A stretch of 64,000 bases of DNA from positions 2,588,526 to 2,652,525 of the forward strand of contig NW_008705562.1 of NCBI RefSeq assembly GCF_000186865.1. The letters run 5' to 3'. Every line of letters starts with the position of its first letter. Position 1 is the stretch's first letter. The position numbers were made by a program, and so were the translations under genes. This document shows positions 17,995 through 27,025 of this stretch, in pieces. The notes under the pieces are model-generated. The model had not been told where the DNA came from. It made no database searches and saw only the letters and a list, made by a program, of their open reading frames with translations. The stretch comes from Aureococcus anophagefferens. Lineage: Eukaryota > Sar > Pelagophyceae > Pelagomonadales > Pelagomonadaceae.

Positions 17995-18681
17995 TCATGC
18001 GTGCCCGATGAGGTTGCCGCCGCCCTTGTTCGCCTTGTTGCGCTTCGCCGCGGCCTTGTTCTCGAGGTACTGGGCCGCGGCGGCGCTCGGGTTGGGGACG
18101 GCGCTCTTCTCGTCGCTGATGGGCTTGGAGATGCCGTCGGTCCACTCGATGGGGTTGCCGCCGCCCTTGGCGGCCTTGTTCCGGCGCGCGGCGGCCTTGT
18201 TCGCGATGTACTGCTCGGCGGCCGCGTCCGGGTTCGGCGGCGGCGGGCCGTAGGACTGGGACCGCGGCGAACGCGTCGGCGCGGACGACGTCGCGTCCCA
18301 GTCGAGCAGGTCCGATTTCGCGCCCTTCTTGCGGTCCTTGTTCTCCGCGGCGAGCTTCCGATTCTCCGCGTACATGGCGATGCCGTCGGCGGGGTCGTAG
18401 CCCACGCCCTCGGCGTCGCGGCCGCCCACGGCCTTGCGCGGCGACTTGCCGAAGAGGGGGCGGTCCGGCGTCGGCGGCGGCGGCTCGCCGTCGAAGACCG
18501 ACGTTTGGCACCGGTTCTTGGCCAGCTGGGCCTTCATCTGCTCGCGGCCCCTAACGTAGGCCTCGATGCCCTCGGCCTGCGTGTAGCCGGGGCCGTTCTT
18601 CGTCGTGGGGGCCCGCGAGCCCGCGTCGTAGTTCCCGTTCATGGCGAACGGCGCCTCCCGCCGCGTCTTTTGCCATGCCAT
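17995..18681 (-). CDS. Small basic repeat protein, four imperfect repeats, function unknown
   Basis: 228 aa from ATG 18681 (MAWQKTRREAP). The two C-terminal repeats are close: QYIANKAAARRNKAAKGGGN and QYLENKAAAKRNKANKGGGN. Two weaker copies lie N-terminal (MYAENRKLAAENKDRKKGAK and AYVRGREQMKAQLAKNRC). Each has an aromatic start, an Asn/Lys/Arg helix and a Gly-rich end, with Pro/Asp spacers. No domain is recognised; a nucleic-acid or cytoskeleton ligand is possible but unsupported. It lies upstream of and co-directional with the ABC transporter (288 bp between). Confidence 0.75.
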   Translation of the reverse strand: MAWQKTRREAPFAMNGNYDAGSRAPTTKNGPGYTQAEGIEAYVRGREQMKAQLAKNRCQTSVFDGEPPPPTPDRPLFGKSPRKAVGGRDAEGVGYDPADGIAMYAENRKLAAENKDRKKGAKSDLLDWDATSSAPTRSPRSQSYGPPPPNPDAAAEQYIANKAAARRNKAAKGGGNPIEWTDGISKPISDEKSAVPNPSAAAAQYLENKAAAKRNKANKGGGNLIGHA

Positions 18682-19182
18682 GCTGCTGCCCACTCGTCGC
18701 GGCCAAAACCGAATGATACCAAGGGCAGGCCAAGACCGCAGCCAGCCGCCGGGGGTCGACCCAGCCAGCCAGCCAGGGACGTCCGGTCCACGGAACGACC
18801 CCTCGCTACAACCTCTACAACGCGCGCCTACGGCGCGCCGCGCCGTCCTGGGGCGGCTGCGGCGACCGGCTGGCCGCCGGCCACGCGCGTCGGCGCTCGC
18901 GCTTCCGTCACCCCCGGCGGCCACTCCGGGCGCCTAACTAGATTTTGACATGATTCCCGCGCGAAAATCGCAAGATTTGCACATGCAACGTCTACATTGA
19001 AGAAATGGGTGGCTCTCATTGGCCAGCCAGCCAGCCAGCCAACATCTACCTCACGGTCAGCCAAACCGGGTCCCGGCGGAGGGTTGTTATCGTGGACTGC
19101 CCTAGATGATACTCTGTTTCACAGCGCCAACTTGACGACTCAAGGTCCCTTCAGCTTCGCCTTGGCAGAGGCACTGAAGAGC
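18682..19182. promoter_or_regulatory. Divergent intergenic region with CCAG-type microrepeats
   Basis: 501 bp between divergent starts. Short (CCAG)n runs occur around 18755-18778 and again around 19021-19041. The middle (18940-19010) is AT-rich. No gene is supported. Confidence 0.45.
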
Positions 19183-20091
19183 ATGGTTGCGCTCCGTGCA
19201 TTTACGCTCGCGACCGCCGCAGCGCTCGCGCCGCCGGTCTCCGAGCGCGTCGTGACGCTCAAGGACGGCCAACGGATGCAGTGGCTGTCCTGCGAGCCAG
19301 CAAAACGCAACCCCTTCGCGCCGCCGCCGCCGACCTGCGTCTTCGTGCACGGCACGTTCCACGGCGCCTGGTGCTGGGCCGAGAAGTGGCTGCCGCGCTT
19401 CGCGGGGACGCACGGCATCGCCGCGCACGCGCTGTCGCTGCGCGGCACGTCCGCGTCGCCGTACGACAAAGCGGTGAAGCTCTCGCAGCACGCGGCCGAC
19501 CTCGGGGAGGCGATCGCGGCGCTCGGCCTGGAGCGGCCGCCGCACCTCGTGGCGCACTCCTTCGGCGGGCCGGTGATCCTCGACGCCGTTAATGAGGGCC
19601 TCGACGCCGCGGGACTCGCGCTCCTCTGCAGCGTGCCGCCGTCGGGCAACGGCCCCGGCGTGCGCCGCGTGCTCTTCCGGTCGCTCGGGGAGGCCTGGCT
19701 GATCACGCGGGCCTTCGCGCTGAAGACGGCGGGCACGAACCCGGACGACGCGAACGCGATCTTCTTCAACGGCGAGCTCGACGGCGACGCGGCGGCGCGG
19801 TACGCGGCGCGGTTCAAGGCCGACGGCGCGACGGGCCTGGACCTCCGGGACTACACCGAGTCCCTGCCGCGCTGGCCCGTCGACGCCGCGGGCGCGTGGA
19901 CGAAGGCCGCGCCCAAGGCGCTCGTCGTCGGCTGCGGCGCGGACCGCGTCGTCGACGACGTCGCGGTCCGCGAGACGGGCGCGTTCCTCCGCGCGGACCC
20001 GACGACGCTCCCCGGCGCGCCCCACGACCTCATGCTCGCGGACGTCGCCGACGACGCCGCGGACCTCGTCGCGGCCTGGGTGGCGGGGTAA
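19183..20091 (+). CDS. Alpha/beta hydrolase, probable esterase or lipase-like enzyme
   Basis: 302 aa from ATG 19183, which starts a hydrophobic leader (MVALRAFTLATAAALAPPVS). An upstream in-frame start at 18997 lies in promoter-like sequence. Residues ~48-70 contain the oxyanion-hole HG motif (CVFVHGTFHGAWCWAEKW), ~124 the nucleophile elbow AHSFGG, ~250 a candidate acid (GCGADRVVDD) and ~279 the catalytic His (GAPHDLM). The layout matches the MenH/hydroxynitrile-lyase-like branch. Substrate is unknown. The leader suggests the secretory route or plastid import. Confidence 0.85.
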   Translation: MVALRAFTLATAAALAPPVSERVVTLKDGQRMQWLSCEPAKRNPFAPPPPTCVFVHGTFHGAWCWAEKWLPRFAGTHGIAAHALSLRGTSASPYDKAVKLSQHAADLGEAIAALGLERPPHLVAHSFGGPVILDAVNEGLDAAGLALLCSVPPSGNGPGVRRVLFRSLGEAWLITRAFALKTAGTNPDDANAIFFNGELDGDAAARYAARFKADGATGLDLRDYTESLPRWPVDAAGAWTKAAPKALVVGCGADRVVDDVAVRETGAFLRADPTTLPGAPHDLMLADVADDAADLVAAWVAG

Positions 20092-20102
20092 CGCGCTTAG
20101 GC

Positions 20103-20591
20103 CTAGCCCCGCTGCATCATGAGGATGAGGACGCCCTGCTGGCCGAGGAGGAGCTCGCGCGAGAAGCTCGCGACGGCGATCCAGACGATGGGCGACACGT
20201 CGACGCCGAAGGACGGCGGCACGACCGCGCGCGTGAGCTTGAGCACGGGCTCCGTCGGCCACGTGACGATGCGCCACGGCATGTCGTTCAGATCCGTCTC
20301 CGGGTACCAGGAGATGATGACGCGCAGCAGCATGATGAACTGGATGAAGAAGAGCGCCGGGTCGAGCACGTCGGACAGGGGCTGGACCCAGCCCGCGACC
20401 TCGGCGTGCGCCGCCAGCGGCAGCAAGGTCGTCGCCGCGGCGAGCGCGGCGACCTCCGGGGCGCGGGTCGCGGCGCTTTTCGGCGCCGCGGCGCGGAGCT
20501 GCGCCTTCGGCGGCGCCTTCGGCCGCAGCTGGAGGGCCGAGGCCGTCGCCGCGAGGCAGCATAGGAGCACAGTGGTCGGCTTCATCGTCAC
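20103..20591 (-). CDS. YggT/YLMG family protein, CCB3-like, probably plastid thylakoid
   Basis: 162 aa; start at 20591 or the Met two codons on. Residues 1-20 (MKPTTVLLCCLAATASALQL) look like a signal peptide, followed by a basic Ala/Pro transit-like stretch and a second hydrophobic segment (AAATTLLPLAAHAEVAG), as expected for import into a secondary plastid. The body has two YggT helices, FFIQFIMLLRVIISWYPE and IVWIAVASFSRELLL, with the conserved WRIVTWPTEPVL and LTRAVVPP. In plants CCB3 helps attach haem to cytochrome b6, and other YLMG members affect nucleoid distribution. The exact subgroup is not settled. Confidence 0.85.
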   Translation of the reverse strand: MTMKPTTVLLCCLAATASALQLRPKAPPKAQLRAAAPKSAATRAPEVAALAAATTLLPLAAHAEVAGWVQPLSDVLDPALFFIQFIMLLRVIISWYPETDLNDMPWRIVTWPTEPVLKLTRAVVPPSFGVDVSPIVWIAVASFSRELLLGQQGVLILMMQRG

Positions 20592-20755
20592 ACACTCAGT
20601 CTAGAGCTGGCCAGAGCATTCAACAAGAGTTCAACAAAAGTTTTCGCCGCGCGGAGATCGCGCGGCGCTCCCCGCCGTGCTCCTGCGCGCCACCAGTTCT
20701 GCAAACAAGCCGTCGGGACCTATTCCGCAACCCAAAAAACTCTCGACCTCGAACC
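20592..20755. promoter_or_regulatory. 164-bp bidirectional promoter region
   Basis: It lies between divergent starts 20591 (minus) and 20756 (plus). It contains a near-tandem TTCAACAAGAG / TTCAACAAAAG at about 20619-20641. A role in initiation is only a guess. Confidence 0.4.
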
Positions 20756-21490
20756 ATGGGCGCCGTGCACGGCGTCGTCCTGAAGTATGTCGGTTTGACG
20801 GCCGTCGCCTCCGCCGCCCTGGCACTAACACCCAACACCTCCTACGCGCGCTACCCGCTCGTCGTCGTCGCCGTGACGAACCTCATCATCAGCGCCCTCT
20901 TCATCGCCGACCGGGGCACGTTTCTGCTCGGCAAGGACCACCGGACCGGGAGGAGCCCGCTGCCGTACTACGCGGTCTGGGCGGGCTTCGTGGTGCCGAC
21001 GTGGCTCTACACGAAGATCCACACGGTGCTCGGCACGGGCCACGGCATCCCCGAGGCGACGGAGGTCGCCGGGGGCTGGTGGCTCGGCGGGCGCTACGCG
21101 GACAAGGCGCCGGGCCGGCCCGACCGCTGGGCCGGGTGTTTGGACCTCACCTGCGAGCTGCCCGAGCGGTGCATGGAAATGACCGACGCCTACAAGCTCG
21201 TGCGCCTCTGGGACGGCGCGCCGCCGTCGCCGGCGCTCGTCGAGGAGGCCGCGCGCTTCTGCGTCGCCGAGCGCGCCAAGGGGCCCGTGCTCGTGCACTG
21301 CGCGCACGGCCGGGGCCGGTCGACGACGGTCATGTGCGCCTGCCTCGCCAAGGCGGGCCTCTTCCCGGACTGGCAGACCGCCTTCGCCGCCTGCCAGCTC
21401 AAGCGCCCCTGCGTGCGCCTCAACGCGAAGATGCGCCGCGTGCTCGAGGCCTGGGAGCGCGAGTACCCGACGCGGTCCAAGAGCCCCTAG
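20756..21490 (+). CDS. Membrane-anchored dual-specificity phosphatase-like protein
   Basis: 244 aa. The N-terminal ~90 residues contain about three hydrophobic helices (VGLTAVASAALAL, VVVAVTNLIISALFI, PYYAVWAGFVVPTWLY). The C-terminal domain carries the Cys-phosphatase loop VHCAHGRGRST at ~180-190 (Cys and Arg of CX5R present) and a candidate general acid in RLWDGAPP. This architecture, membrane helices followed by a compact DUSP, recalls bacterial YnbD and its algal homologues. The substrate could be a phosphoprotein or a lipid head group. Confidence 0.85.
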   Translation: MGAVHGVVLKYVGLTAVASAALALTPNTSYARYPLVVVAVTNLIISALFIADRGTFLLGKDHRTGRSPLPYYAVWAGFVVPTWLYTKIHTVLGTGHGIPEATEVAGGWWLGGRYADKAPGRPDRWAGCLDLTCELPERCMEMTDAYKLVRLWDGAPPSPALVEEAARFCVAERAKGPVLVHCAHGRGRSTTVMCACLAKAGLFPDWQTAFAACQLKRPCVRLNAKMRRVLEAWEREYPTRSKSP

Positions 21491-21544
21491 GGTGCCCCCC
21501 GTTTTTGTCCATAAGCTCCGTTCGACGATTAACTCCCCCGGAAC

Positions 21545-22078
21545 TCACTTCTTCTTCTTGCCGCCCTTGAGCTTCTCCTTCTTCGCGAGGGCCTCCATCT
21601 GCTTGTCGTACTCCTGCTCCATCTGGTCCGCGGTCTGCGTCGAGAGGATCTCGCGGAAGATGCGCTCGTAGACCGCGAGCTGGCAGCACTCCTCGCAGAG
21701 CGTGGGCATCATCTTCCGCGCGATCTCCGTCGACATCTCCTCCTCGCGGTCCAAAATGACGACGCGGAAGACGCCCTTCTTCGAGCAGCAGCCGCCGTTC
21801 TTCCAGTCGAAGCGCGTCGTCGCCGGGTCCCGGCGCTGGGCCTCCGACGCGAGCGTGTAGGGGTAGAGCGCGGCGATCTCGGGCTCCTCGTCGAGGTCCT
21901 GCGAGCCGCCGCAGCACCAGACCTTGTGGGACTCGCAGGGGTAGGTGTAGGTCTTGTACTTCTTCAGCTCCTCGTCGTGCTCCTTGAGCTTGACGGCCAT
22001 GCCCTGCGTCTCGTAGGAGTCGGGCTCGTAGTCCTTCTCGTGGCCGGGGTACATGCTCAGGTCCTTCTTCTTCGGCAT
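21545..22078 (-). CDS. Hypothetical Cys-containing Lys-rich protein
   Basis: 177 aa from ATG 22078 (MPKKKDLSMYPGHEKDYEP). Paired cysteines occur in KVWCCGGSQ, GGCCSKKG and LCEECC; they may bind metal, but spacing fits no named finger. The C-terminus is a Lys-rich tail (EKLKGGKKKK). The middle segment KGVFRVVILDREEEMSTE looks like a beta strand into helix. The frame is open further upstream to 22186 with an Arg/Pro-rich extension that is probably noncoding. No family recognised. Confidence 0.7.
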   Translation of the reverse strand: MPKKKDLSMYPGHEKDYEPDSYETQGMAVKLKEHDEELKKYKTYTYPCESHKVWCCGGSQDLDEEPEIAALYPYTLASEAQRRDPATTRFDWKNGGCCSKKGVFRVVILDREEEMSTEIARKMMPTLCEECCQLAVYERIFREILSTQTADQMEQEYDKQMEALAKKEKLKGGKKKK

Positions 22079-22286
22079 GGCGGATGCGCGGGGTCGCCGA
22101 CCGCGTCGGGCGGGCGGACGGCGGGCGTGCTGCGGCGGCGGGAGCGCGTCGGCGCGGCGCGTGGGCGGGTCGCGGGGCGCTGCCACTTCTGATTTTCAGG
22201 CGCACCAGGTCGTCACAGCTCGAGTTTTTCCACTTGGTCAACCCCAGGGTGTTTACCTGTCATTGAAGCACCACAACCTCGATGGA

Positions 22287-23096
22287 ATGCATCGATTGCT
22301 GCCGGCCGCCGCGCTGGCGCTCGCCAGCAACACCACCTTGGACTTTGGCATCGCCGGCGTGCAAAAGGGCGGCACGACGGCGCTGGCGGAGCTGCTGCGG
22401 GCCCACGGCGCCTGCGTCGGCCCCCACGAGGTCCACTTCTTCTCCCACGCGCGCAGCGGCCCCGAGCCGCGCTGGCGCACCGTCCACGACCGCGCGACCA
22501 GGGCCTGCGCCGCCGCGCGCCCGCGGGGCTTCGACGACCCGGCCTTTAGCTTCTACGGCGCCGGCGCGCCGGCCGAGGTCGCGGGCTTGGCCGCGCTGGC
22601 GCCGGGCCTCCGCCTCGTCCTCGTGCTGCGCGAGCCCATCCAGCGCGCGCGGAGCCAGCACGGCATGATGGCGGCGGGCGCGAAGTCGCGGAGGGTCCTC
22701 CGGGGCCGGCCGCTCGAGGTCCTCGCGCGCGACGAGCTCGCGCGCAACGGCACGCGCGACCCCTACGACGTCGTCCGCCGCGGGCTCTACCACGAGCAGG
22801 TCGAAGCGCTCGCGGGCTTCGACCTCCACGTCGCCGTCGCCGAGCGCCTCTTCGCCGGCGGCTACGGCGCCGTCTTCCGGTTCGTCGGGCTGGAGCCGCC
22901 GGCGACGTACGCGGACGTCTTCCGCCGGCGGACCAAGGCCCCGTCCGCGCTCTCGCCCGCGGCGCTCGAGCTCCTGGCGGCCGCGTACCGGGGCCCGACG
23001 GACCGGCTCTACGGCGCGATCGGGGTCGTGCCGGAGTGGGAGCGCTGGTACGCGGACCGCGGGCTGCCGGCGACGCGCGTCCCACGAGAACGCTAG
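22287..23096 (+). CDS. Secretory-pathway sulfotransferase-like protein
   Basis: 269 aa from ATG 22287. A short hydrophobic leader (MHRLLPAAALALA) precedes the PAPS 5'-phosphosulfate loop, GVQKGGTTAL (~22-32). The 3'-phosphate-binding block follows at ~110-125 (LRLVLVLREPIQRARSQH). These match the carbohydrate (heparan N-sulfotransferase-like) superfamily. It would transfer sulfate from PAPS to a glycan or protein in the Golgi; the acceptor is unknown. The protein is at the short end of the family. Its TAG stop overlaps the stop of the convergent gene within CTAG at 23093-23096. Confidence 0.82.
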   Translation: MHRLLPAAALALASNTTLDFGIAGVQKGGTTALAELLRAHGACVGPHEVHFFSHARSGPEPRWRTVHDRATRACAAARPRGFDDPAFSFYGAGAPAEVAGLAALAPGLRLVLVLREPIQRARSQHGMMAAGAKSRRVLRGRPLEVLARDELARNGTRDPYDVVRRGLYHEQVEALAGFDLHVAVAERLFAGGYGAVFRFVGLEPPATYADVFRRRTKAPSALSPAALELLAAAYRGPTDRLYGAIGVVPEWERWYADRGLPATRVPRER

Positions 23097-24346
23097 ACGC
23101 TTACTCGTGCGGAGTCCAGCGTCGGTAGCTCCTCGCCCACCGCCGGCAGCTCGTCGCCCACCGCCGGCAGCTCGTCGCCCGCCGGCGCCGGCGGGATCTC
23201 CGGGGCGCCGTCGAAGGGGCGGTACAGGAGGAACCGCTGGTTGTTGAATCCGATCCAGTCCGGGACGATCGTGAAGCCGCACGTGTCGTAGAAGCGGAGC
23301 GCGGGCGCGTTGAGCCGGTTCACGTGCAAGCACATGCCCGCCGCGCCCCAGGCCGCGGCCTTGCGCTCGCAGTAGTCCACGAGCGCCGACGCGACGCCCT
23401 TGCGCCGGCTCACGCTGGCCACCGCGAGGCCCGTGATGTAGCCCACGAGCCGGTAGGGCTCGGCCGACGGCTCCGCCGCGGGCGCGCGCGCGCGCGGGTC
23501 CGCGTCGCGCGCGGGCCAGAGCGCGTCCGCCGGCGGCAACCGCCGGAGCCGCAGCGAGATCAAACCGAGGCACTCGCCGTCGTCGGCCCGGGCGACGACG
23601 GACAGGCCGTAGCCGTCGGCGAACTCCGCGCAGGTCCGCACGACGGTCTCCCGCGGCGCCGCGCGGCCCGAGGCGTCGGGGAAGGGCCGCGGCGCCGGCG
23701 CGCCGCGGGGCGACGCGTCGGCCCCCGCGGCGAACTCGTCCGTGGCCCGCGCCTCGTAGCGCCGCGCGTTCGGCAGGCCCGTCGTCCAGTAGGACACGAG
23801 CGCCCGCAGCAGCTCGACGGCCGCGCCGTCGCCGTCGCCGCGCTGGAACCCCGTCGGGAAGCCGCCCGTCTCGAACTCGAAGACGCGCCACTGGAAGAGC
23901 GTCGCGGCGAAGAGCTCGCGCGCCGTGACGACGGGCGCGAGCTCGAACGCCGCGGCGACGGGCTCGGGCCGCCGCCGCGGCGTCGCCTCGCCGAGCCAGT
24001 CCGCGAGCCTCGGGTACGTCGCCTGGGGCGGCGGCGGCGTGTCGTCGTCGACGTCCACGGTCACGACCGTCGCCGCGAGGAACAGGAAGCCGACGATCGC
24101 GACGGGGATGAGCAGCAGCAGCGGGTCGTCGCTCTGCTGCGACGCCGCCGCCGCCGCGCGCTTCGCGAGGAACCGCGCGCCCTCGACGTCGTCCCAGTCC
24201 ACGGCCGCGCCGAGGCTCACGGGCTCGGCGGCGTCGAGGTCGCCGAAGCGCGCGCGCAGCGTCGGCAGTCGCGTCGAGACCGCGCGGCGTTGGAGGAGGC
24301 CCGCGGCGGCGGGCAGCAGGACGACGCAGCGTTTGATCGGTGCCAT
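23093..24346 (-). CDS. Membrane-associated GNAT acetyltransferase
   Basis: 417 aa from ATG 24346. The N-terminus (MAPIKRCVVLLPAAAGLLQRR) looks like a targeting peptide. One strong membrane helix lies at ~65-88 (LLLLIPVAIVGFLFLAATVV). The C-terminal GNAT fold has the acetyl-CoA loop at ~305-325 (GLAVASVSRRKGVASALVDY, the R-x-x-G-x-A signature) and LNAPALRFYDTCGF. It resembles single-helix plastid or organelle GNATs. The tail carries a short VGDELPA repeat. Substrate is unknown. Confidence 0.83.
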   Translation of the reverse strand: MAPIKRCVVLLPAAAGLLQRRAVSTRLPTLRARFGDLDAAEPVSLGAAVDWDDVEGARFLAKRAAAAASQQSDDPLLLLIPVAIVGFLFLAATVVTVDVDDDTPPPPQATYPRLADWLGEATPRRRPEPVAAAFELAPVVTARELFAATLFQWRVFEFETGGFPTGFQRGDGDGAAVELLRALVSYWTTGLPNARRYEARATDEFAAGADASPRGAPAPRPFPDASGRAAPRETVVRTCAEFADGYGLSVVARADDGECLGLISLRLRRLPPADALWPARDADPRARAPAAEPSAEPYRLVGYITGLAVASVSRRKGVASALVDYCERKAAAWGAAGMCLHVNRLNAPALRFYDTCGFTIVPDWIGFNNQRFLLYRPFDGAPEIPPAPAGDELPAVGDELPAVGEELPTLDSARVSV

Positions 24347-24559
24347 GCGTGCCCGCCGCAGGAGCTGCGTGCTACGCGCTGGCGCGCTGCACGAGCCGTG
24401 CTGACACAGGCGGTTGCTACGCGTCGGGAGCAGCGGCGCGCTGCCGACGGGAGCTGCTTGCTGACACAGACGAGAGCCACGAGGCGTCTTGGGTTGCTGC
24501 TGCAGGGAAGCATACCTCAATATCTCGAAGGTGCTGCAAGTTCCATAGGGACCAGCGTG
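24347..24559. promoter_or_regulatory. 213-bp bidirectional promoter region
   Basis: It lies between divergent starts. It contains a duplicated GCTGACACAG near 24399-24408 and 24461-24470 within imperfect longer repeats. No known motif is recognised. Confidence 0.4.
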
Positions 24560-26974
24560 ATGATGGATGAGACGCAGCCTCTGGTGGCTGCCCCGAAGCG
24601 CAGGCGCTGGCTCGCCTGGAGCGGCGGCTGCGCGGCGCTCGGCGTCGTCGCCGTCGCCGGCAGCTCGGGCCAGTACGCCGCGACGCCGGCCCTCGCCAAG
24701 ACGGATGGGAACGATGCTTCCGCGGCGTCTCCCGATGCGTCCGCGGCGTCTCCCGATGCGTCCGCGGCGTCGCCGAAGATGTGCGTCGTCCACGCGGCCT
24801 ACGGCGACGAGTACACGACCATGTCCGAGGAGTACACGCTCCCGCTCAAGCGCGCCTACGCGGCGCGCCACGGCTACGACGTCGTCGTCCGCCTCGGCTC
24901 GTCGCTCGAGGACATGTCGCGGGGCTGCGGCGACTACGCCACGGTGAGCGGCCGCGACGGCCTGGACTACACCATGGCCGTGACGAAGTACTGCGCGCTG
25001 AAGGCCGCCCAGGACGAGGGCTGCGAGTACGCGCTCTGGACCGACGCGGACGCGGTCTTCGTGGACACGGCGACGCCGCTCGAGGCGTTCCTCGAGCGCG
25101 CGGGCGGCGCGCCCCTCGTCTTCTCCCTGCCGACCTACGCGGGCGACGTCTGCGCCGACGCCGTGCCCGCGGACCACAGCTGCCCGGCGGACCCGGAGGT
25201 TTTAGCGCAGTGCCTGAATCTGGGCGCGTTCCTCGTCGACCTCCGCGCGGGGTCGCGGGGCGCCGCGCTCGTGGAGCGCGTGCTCGCCTCCACGGGGTCG
25301 ACCATCGCCAGCGACGCCGCCTTCATGGCGACGGCCGCGGCGGACTACAACTGCGCGCCGCTCGCGCTCGACGCCGTGCCCGACGACTGGGAGGTGAGCG
25401 ACCAGTGCGCCGTGACCTACGCGCTCCACGCGGACGCCTTCGACGCCGCGCGCGACGCCGCCTGCTTCGGCGCGTCCAGGTGGAGCGCGGACGCGGACGC
25501 GGACCGCGGCGCCTGCAAGGACGCGTCCGCGGACGTGCCCGCGGACCTGCAGCAGGTCAACTCGAACCTCGGCGCGGCGTGCCCCTTCGTCGTGAACTGC
25601 ATCCGGGGCTCGGACCCGGACGCGGACAAGTTCGCCTTCCTCGACGACCTCTTCGACGTCTACGGCCTCGACAAGGCGGCGATCGACAAGGCGGCGCCCG
25701 ACGCGGCGAAGTTCGACGCGGCGAAGGTCGACGCGGCGAGCTTCTGGGCCGCGTCGACGACGTCGCCCGCCGCGAAGCTCGCCGCGTCGAACTTCGTCGC
25801 GTCGGGCGGTGCCGCGGCGGCCGCGGCCGTGCCGTCGGTCTACCTCGCGGGCGACGGCTGGTCCACGGACTCCGACGAGTCGCTCGCGGACACGCGCGTC
25901 CTCGTCACGGGCGCGGCGGGCTTCATCGGCTCCCACGTCGTCGAGGCGCTCGTCGATCCGGCCGCGTTCGGCGCGGCCTGGCCCGGGACGCGGCCCGAGG
26001 ACGTCGTCGCCATCGACGACTTCAACATGTACTACTCGGCGGCGCTCAAGCGCGCGCGCGCGGCGAACGTGCTCGCGGCGACGGGCGTCGAGGTCCAGGC
26101 CGTCGACGTCTGCGACCGCGGCGCCCTCGACCGGCTCTTCGAGGCGCGGGCGTTCACGCACGTCGTCCACCTCGCGGGCCAGCCGGGCGTCCGCTTCCGC
26201 GACACGAGCCCCGGGTCCTACGCGGCGAACAACGTCGACTGCTTCGTCGCGCTCTTCGAGGCCGCCGCCGCCGCGCCGCTCAAGCCCTACGTCGTCTACG
26301 CGTCGTCGTCGTCGGTCTACGGGTCCAACGCGAAGGTCCCCTTTGCCGAGACGGACGCCGTCGAGCAGCCGTCGAGCCTCTACGGCGCCACGAAGAAGGC
26401 CGACGAGCTCGTGGCCTACGCCTACCACACGTCCGCGGGCCTGCGGTCCACGGGCCTCCGCTTCTTCACGGTCTACGGCCCCTGGGGCCGGCCGGACATG
26501 TCCGCGTACATCTTCGCGCGGTCCATCGACGTCGGCGAGCCGCTGACCGTCTACAACGGCGGCGCCATGGCGCGCGACTTCACCTACGTCGACGACACGG
26601 TCCGCGGCGTCCTCGCGGCGCTGAAATACCGCGCGCCGCCGAACCTGGACGCGCGCTACGTCGACGACGCGTGCCACGGCGAGCCGCTGCCCGACGTCTT
26701 CAACCTCGGCCGCGAGGACCCGGTCTGGCTCAGGGACTACGTCGCCGCCATCGAGGCGAGCCTCGGCAAGGCTGCTATGATCGTCGACGGCGGCGCGAGC
26801 CCGTCGGACGTGCCCGTGACCTACGCGGACGCGTCCAAGGCCAAGGCGCTCCTCGGCTGGGAGGCCGCGGTCGGCATCGAGGACGGCCTCGCCCGCTTCG
26901 TCGCCTGGTACGCCGCCGAGGGCCGCGCGCACGACGAGTTCTACACCGCGGGCGCGTGGCACGGGTCCGCGTAA
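24560..26974 (+). CDS. Fusion of a DxD glycosyltransferase and a UDP-glucuronate 4-epimerase-like domain
   Basis: 804 aa from ATG 24560. A short basic tail and membrane helix (~18-40) make it a type II Golgi-type protein, followed by a DASAASP repeat. Residues ~75-360 resemble a GT34-like nucleotide-sugar transferase: CVVHAAYGDEYTT, then YALWTDADAVFVD with the metal-binding DxD at ~161. Residues ~445-800 are an extended SDR epimerase with the NAD-binding VLVTGAAGFIGSH (~451), ASSSSVYGS and the catalytic YGATKK (~607), closest to UDP-GlcA 4-epimerase. One chain could therefore make and use a nucleotide sugar. The order is uninterrupted, with no intron or frame change. Confidence 0.85.
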   Translation: MMDETQPLVAAPKRRRWLAWSGGCAALGVVAVAGSSGQYAATPALAKTDGNDASAASPDASAASPDASAASPKMCVVHAAYGDEYTTMSEEYTLPLKRAYAARHGYDVVVRLGSSLEDMSRGCGDYATVSGRDGLDYTMAVTKYCALKAAQDEGCEYALWTDADAVFVDTATPLEAFLERAGGAPLVFSLPTYAGDVCADAVPADHSCPADPEVLAQCLNLGAFLVDLRAGSRGAALVERVLASTGSTIASDAAFMATAAADYNCAPLALDAVPDDWEVSDQCAVTYALHADAFDAARDAACFGASRWSADADADRGACKDASADVPADLQQVNSNLGAACPFVVNCIRGSDPDADKFAFLDDLFDVYGLDKAAIDKAAPDAAKFDAAKVDAASFWAASTTSPAAKLAASNFVASGGAAAAAAVPSVYLAGDGWSTDSDESLADTRVLVTGAAGFIGSHVVEALVDPAAFGAAWPGTRPEDVVAIDDFNMYYSAALKRARAANVLAATGVEVQAVDVCDRGALDRLFEARAFTHVVHLAGQPGVRFRDTSPGSYAANNVDCFVALFEAAAAAPLKPYVVYASSSSVYGSNAKVPFAETDAVEQPSSLYGATKKADELVAYAYHTSAGLRSTGLRFFTVYGPWGRPDMSAYIFARSIDVGEPLTVYNGGAMARDFTYVDDTVRGVLAALKYRAPPNLDARYVDDACHGEPLPDVFNLGREDPVWLRDYVAAIEASLGKAAMIVDGGASPSDVPVTYADASKAKALLGWEAAVGIEDGLARFVAWYAAEGRAHDEFYTAGAWHGSA

Positions 26975-27025
26975 GGCCGCTGCGCGATCGTCCGATCGCG
27001 TCGCGCGGGGCGGCGCGGCGATGCT

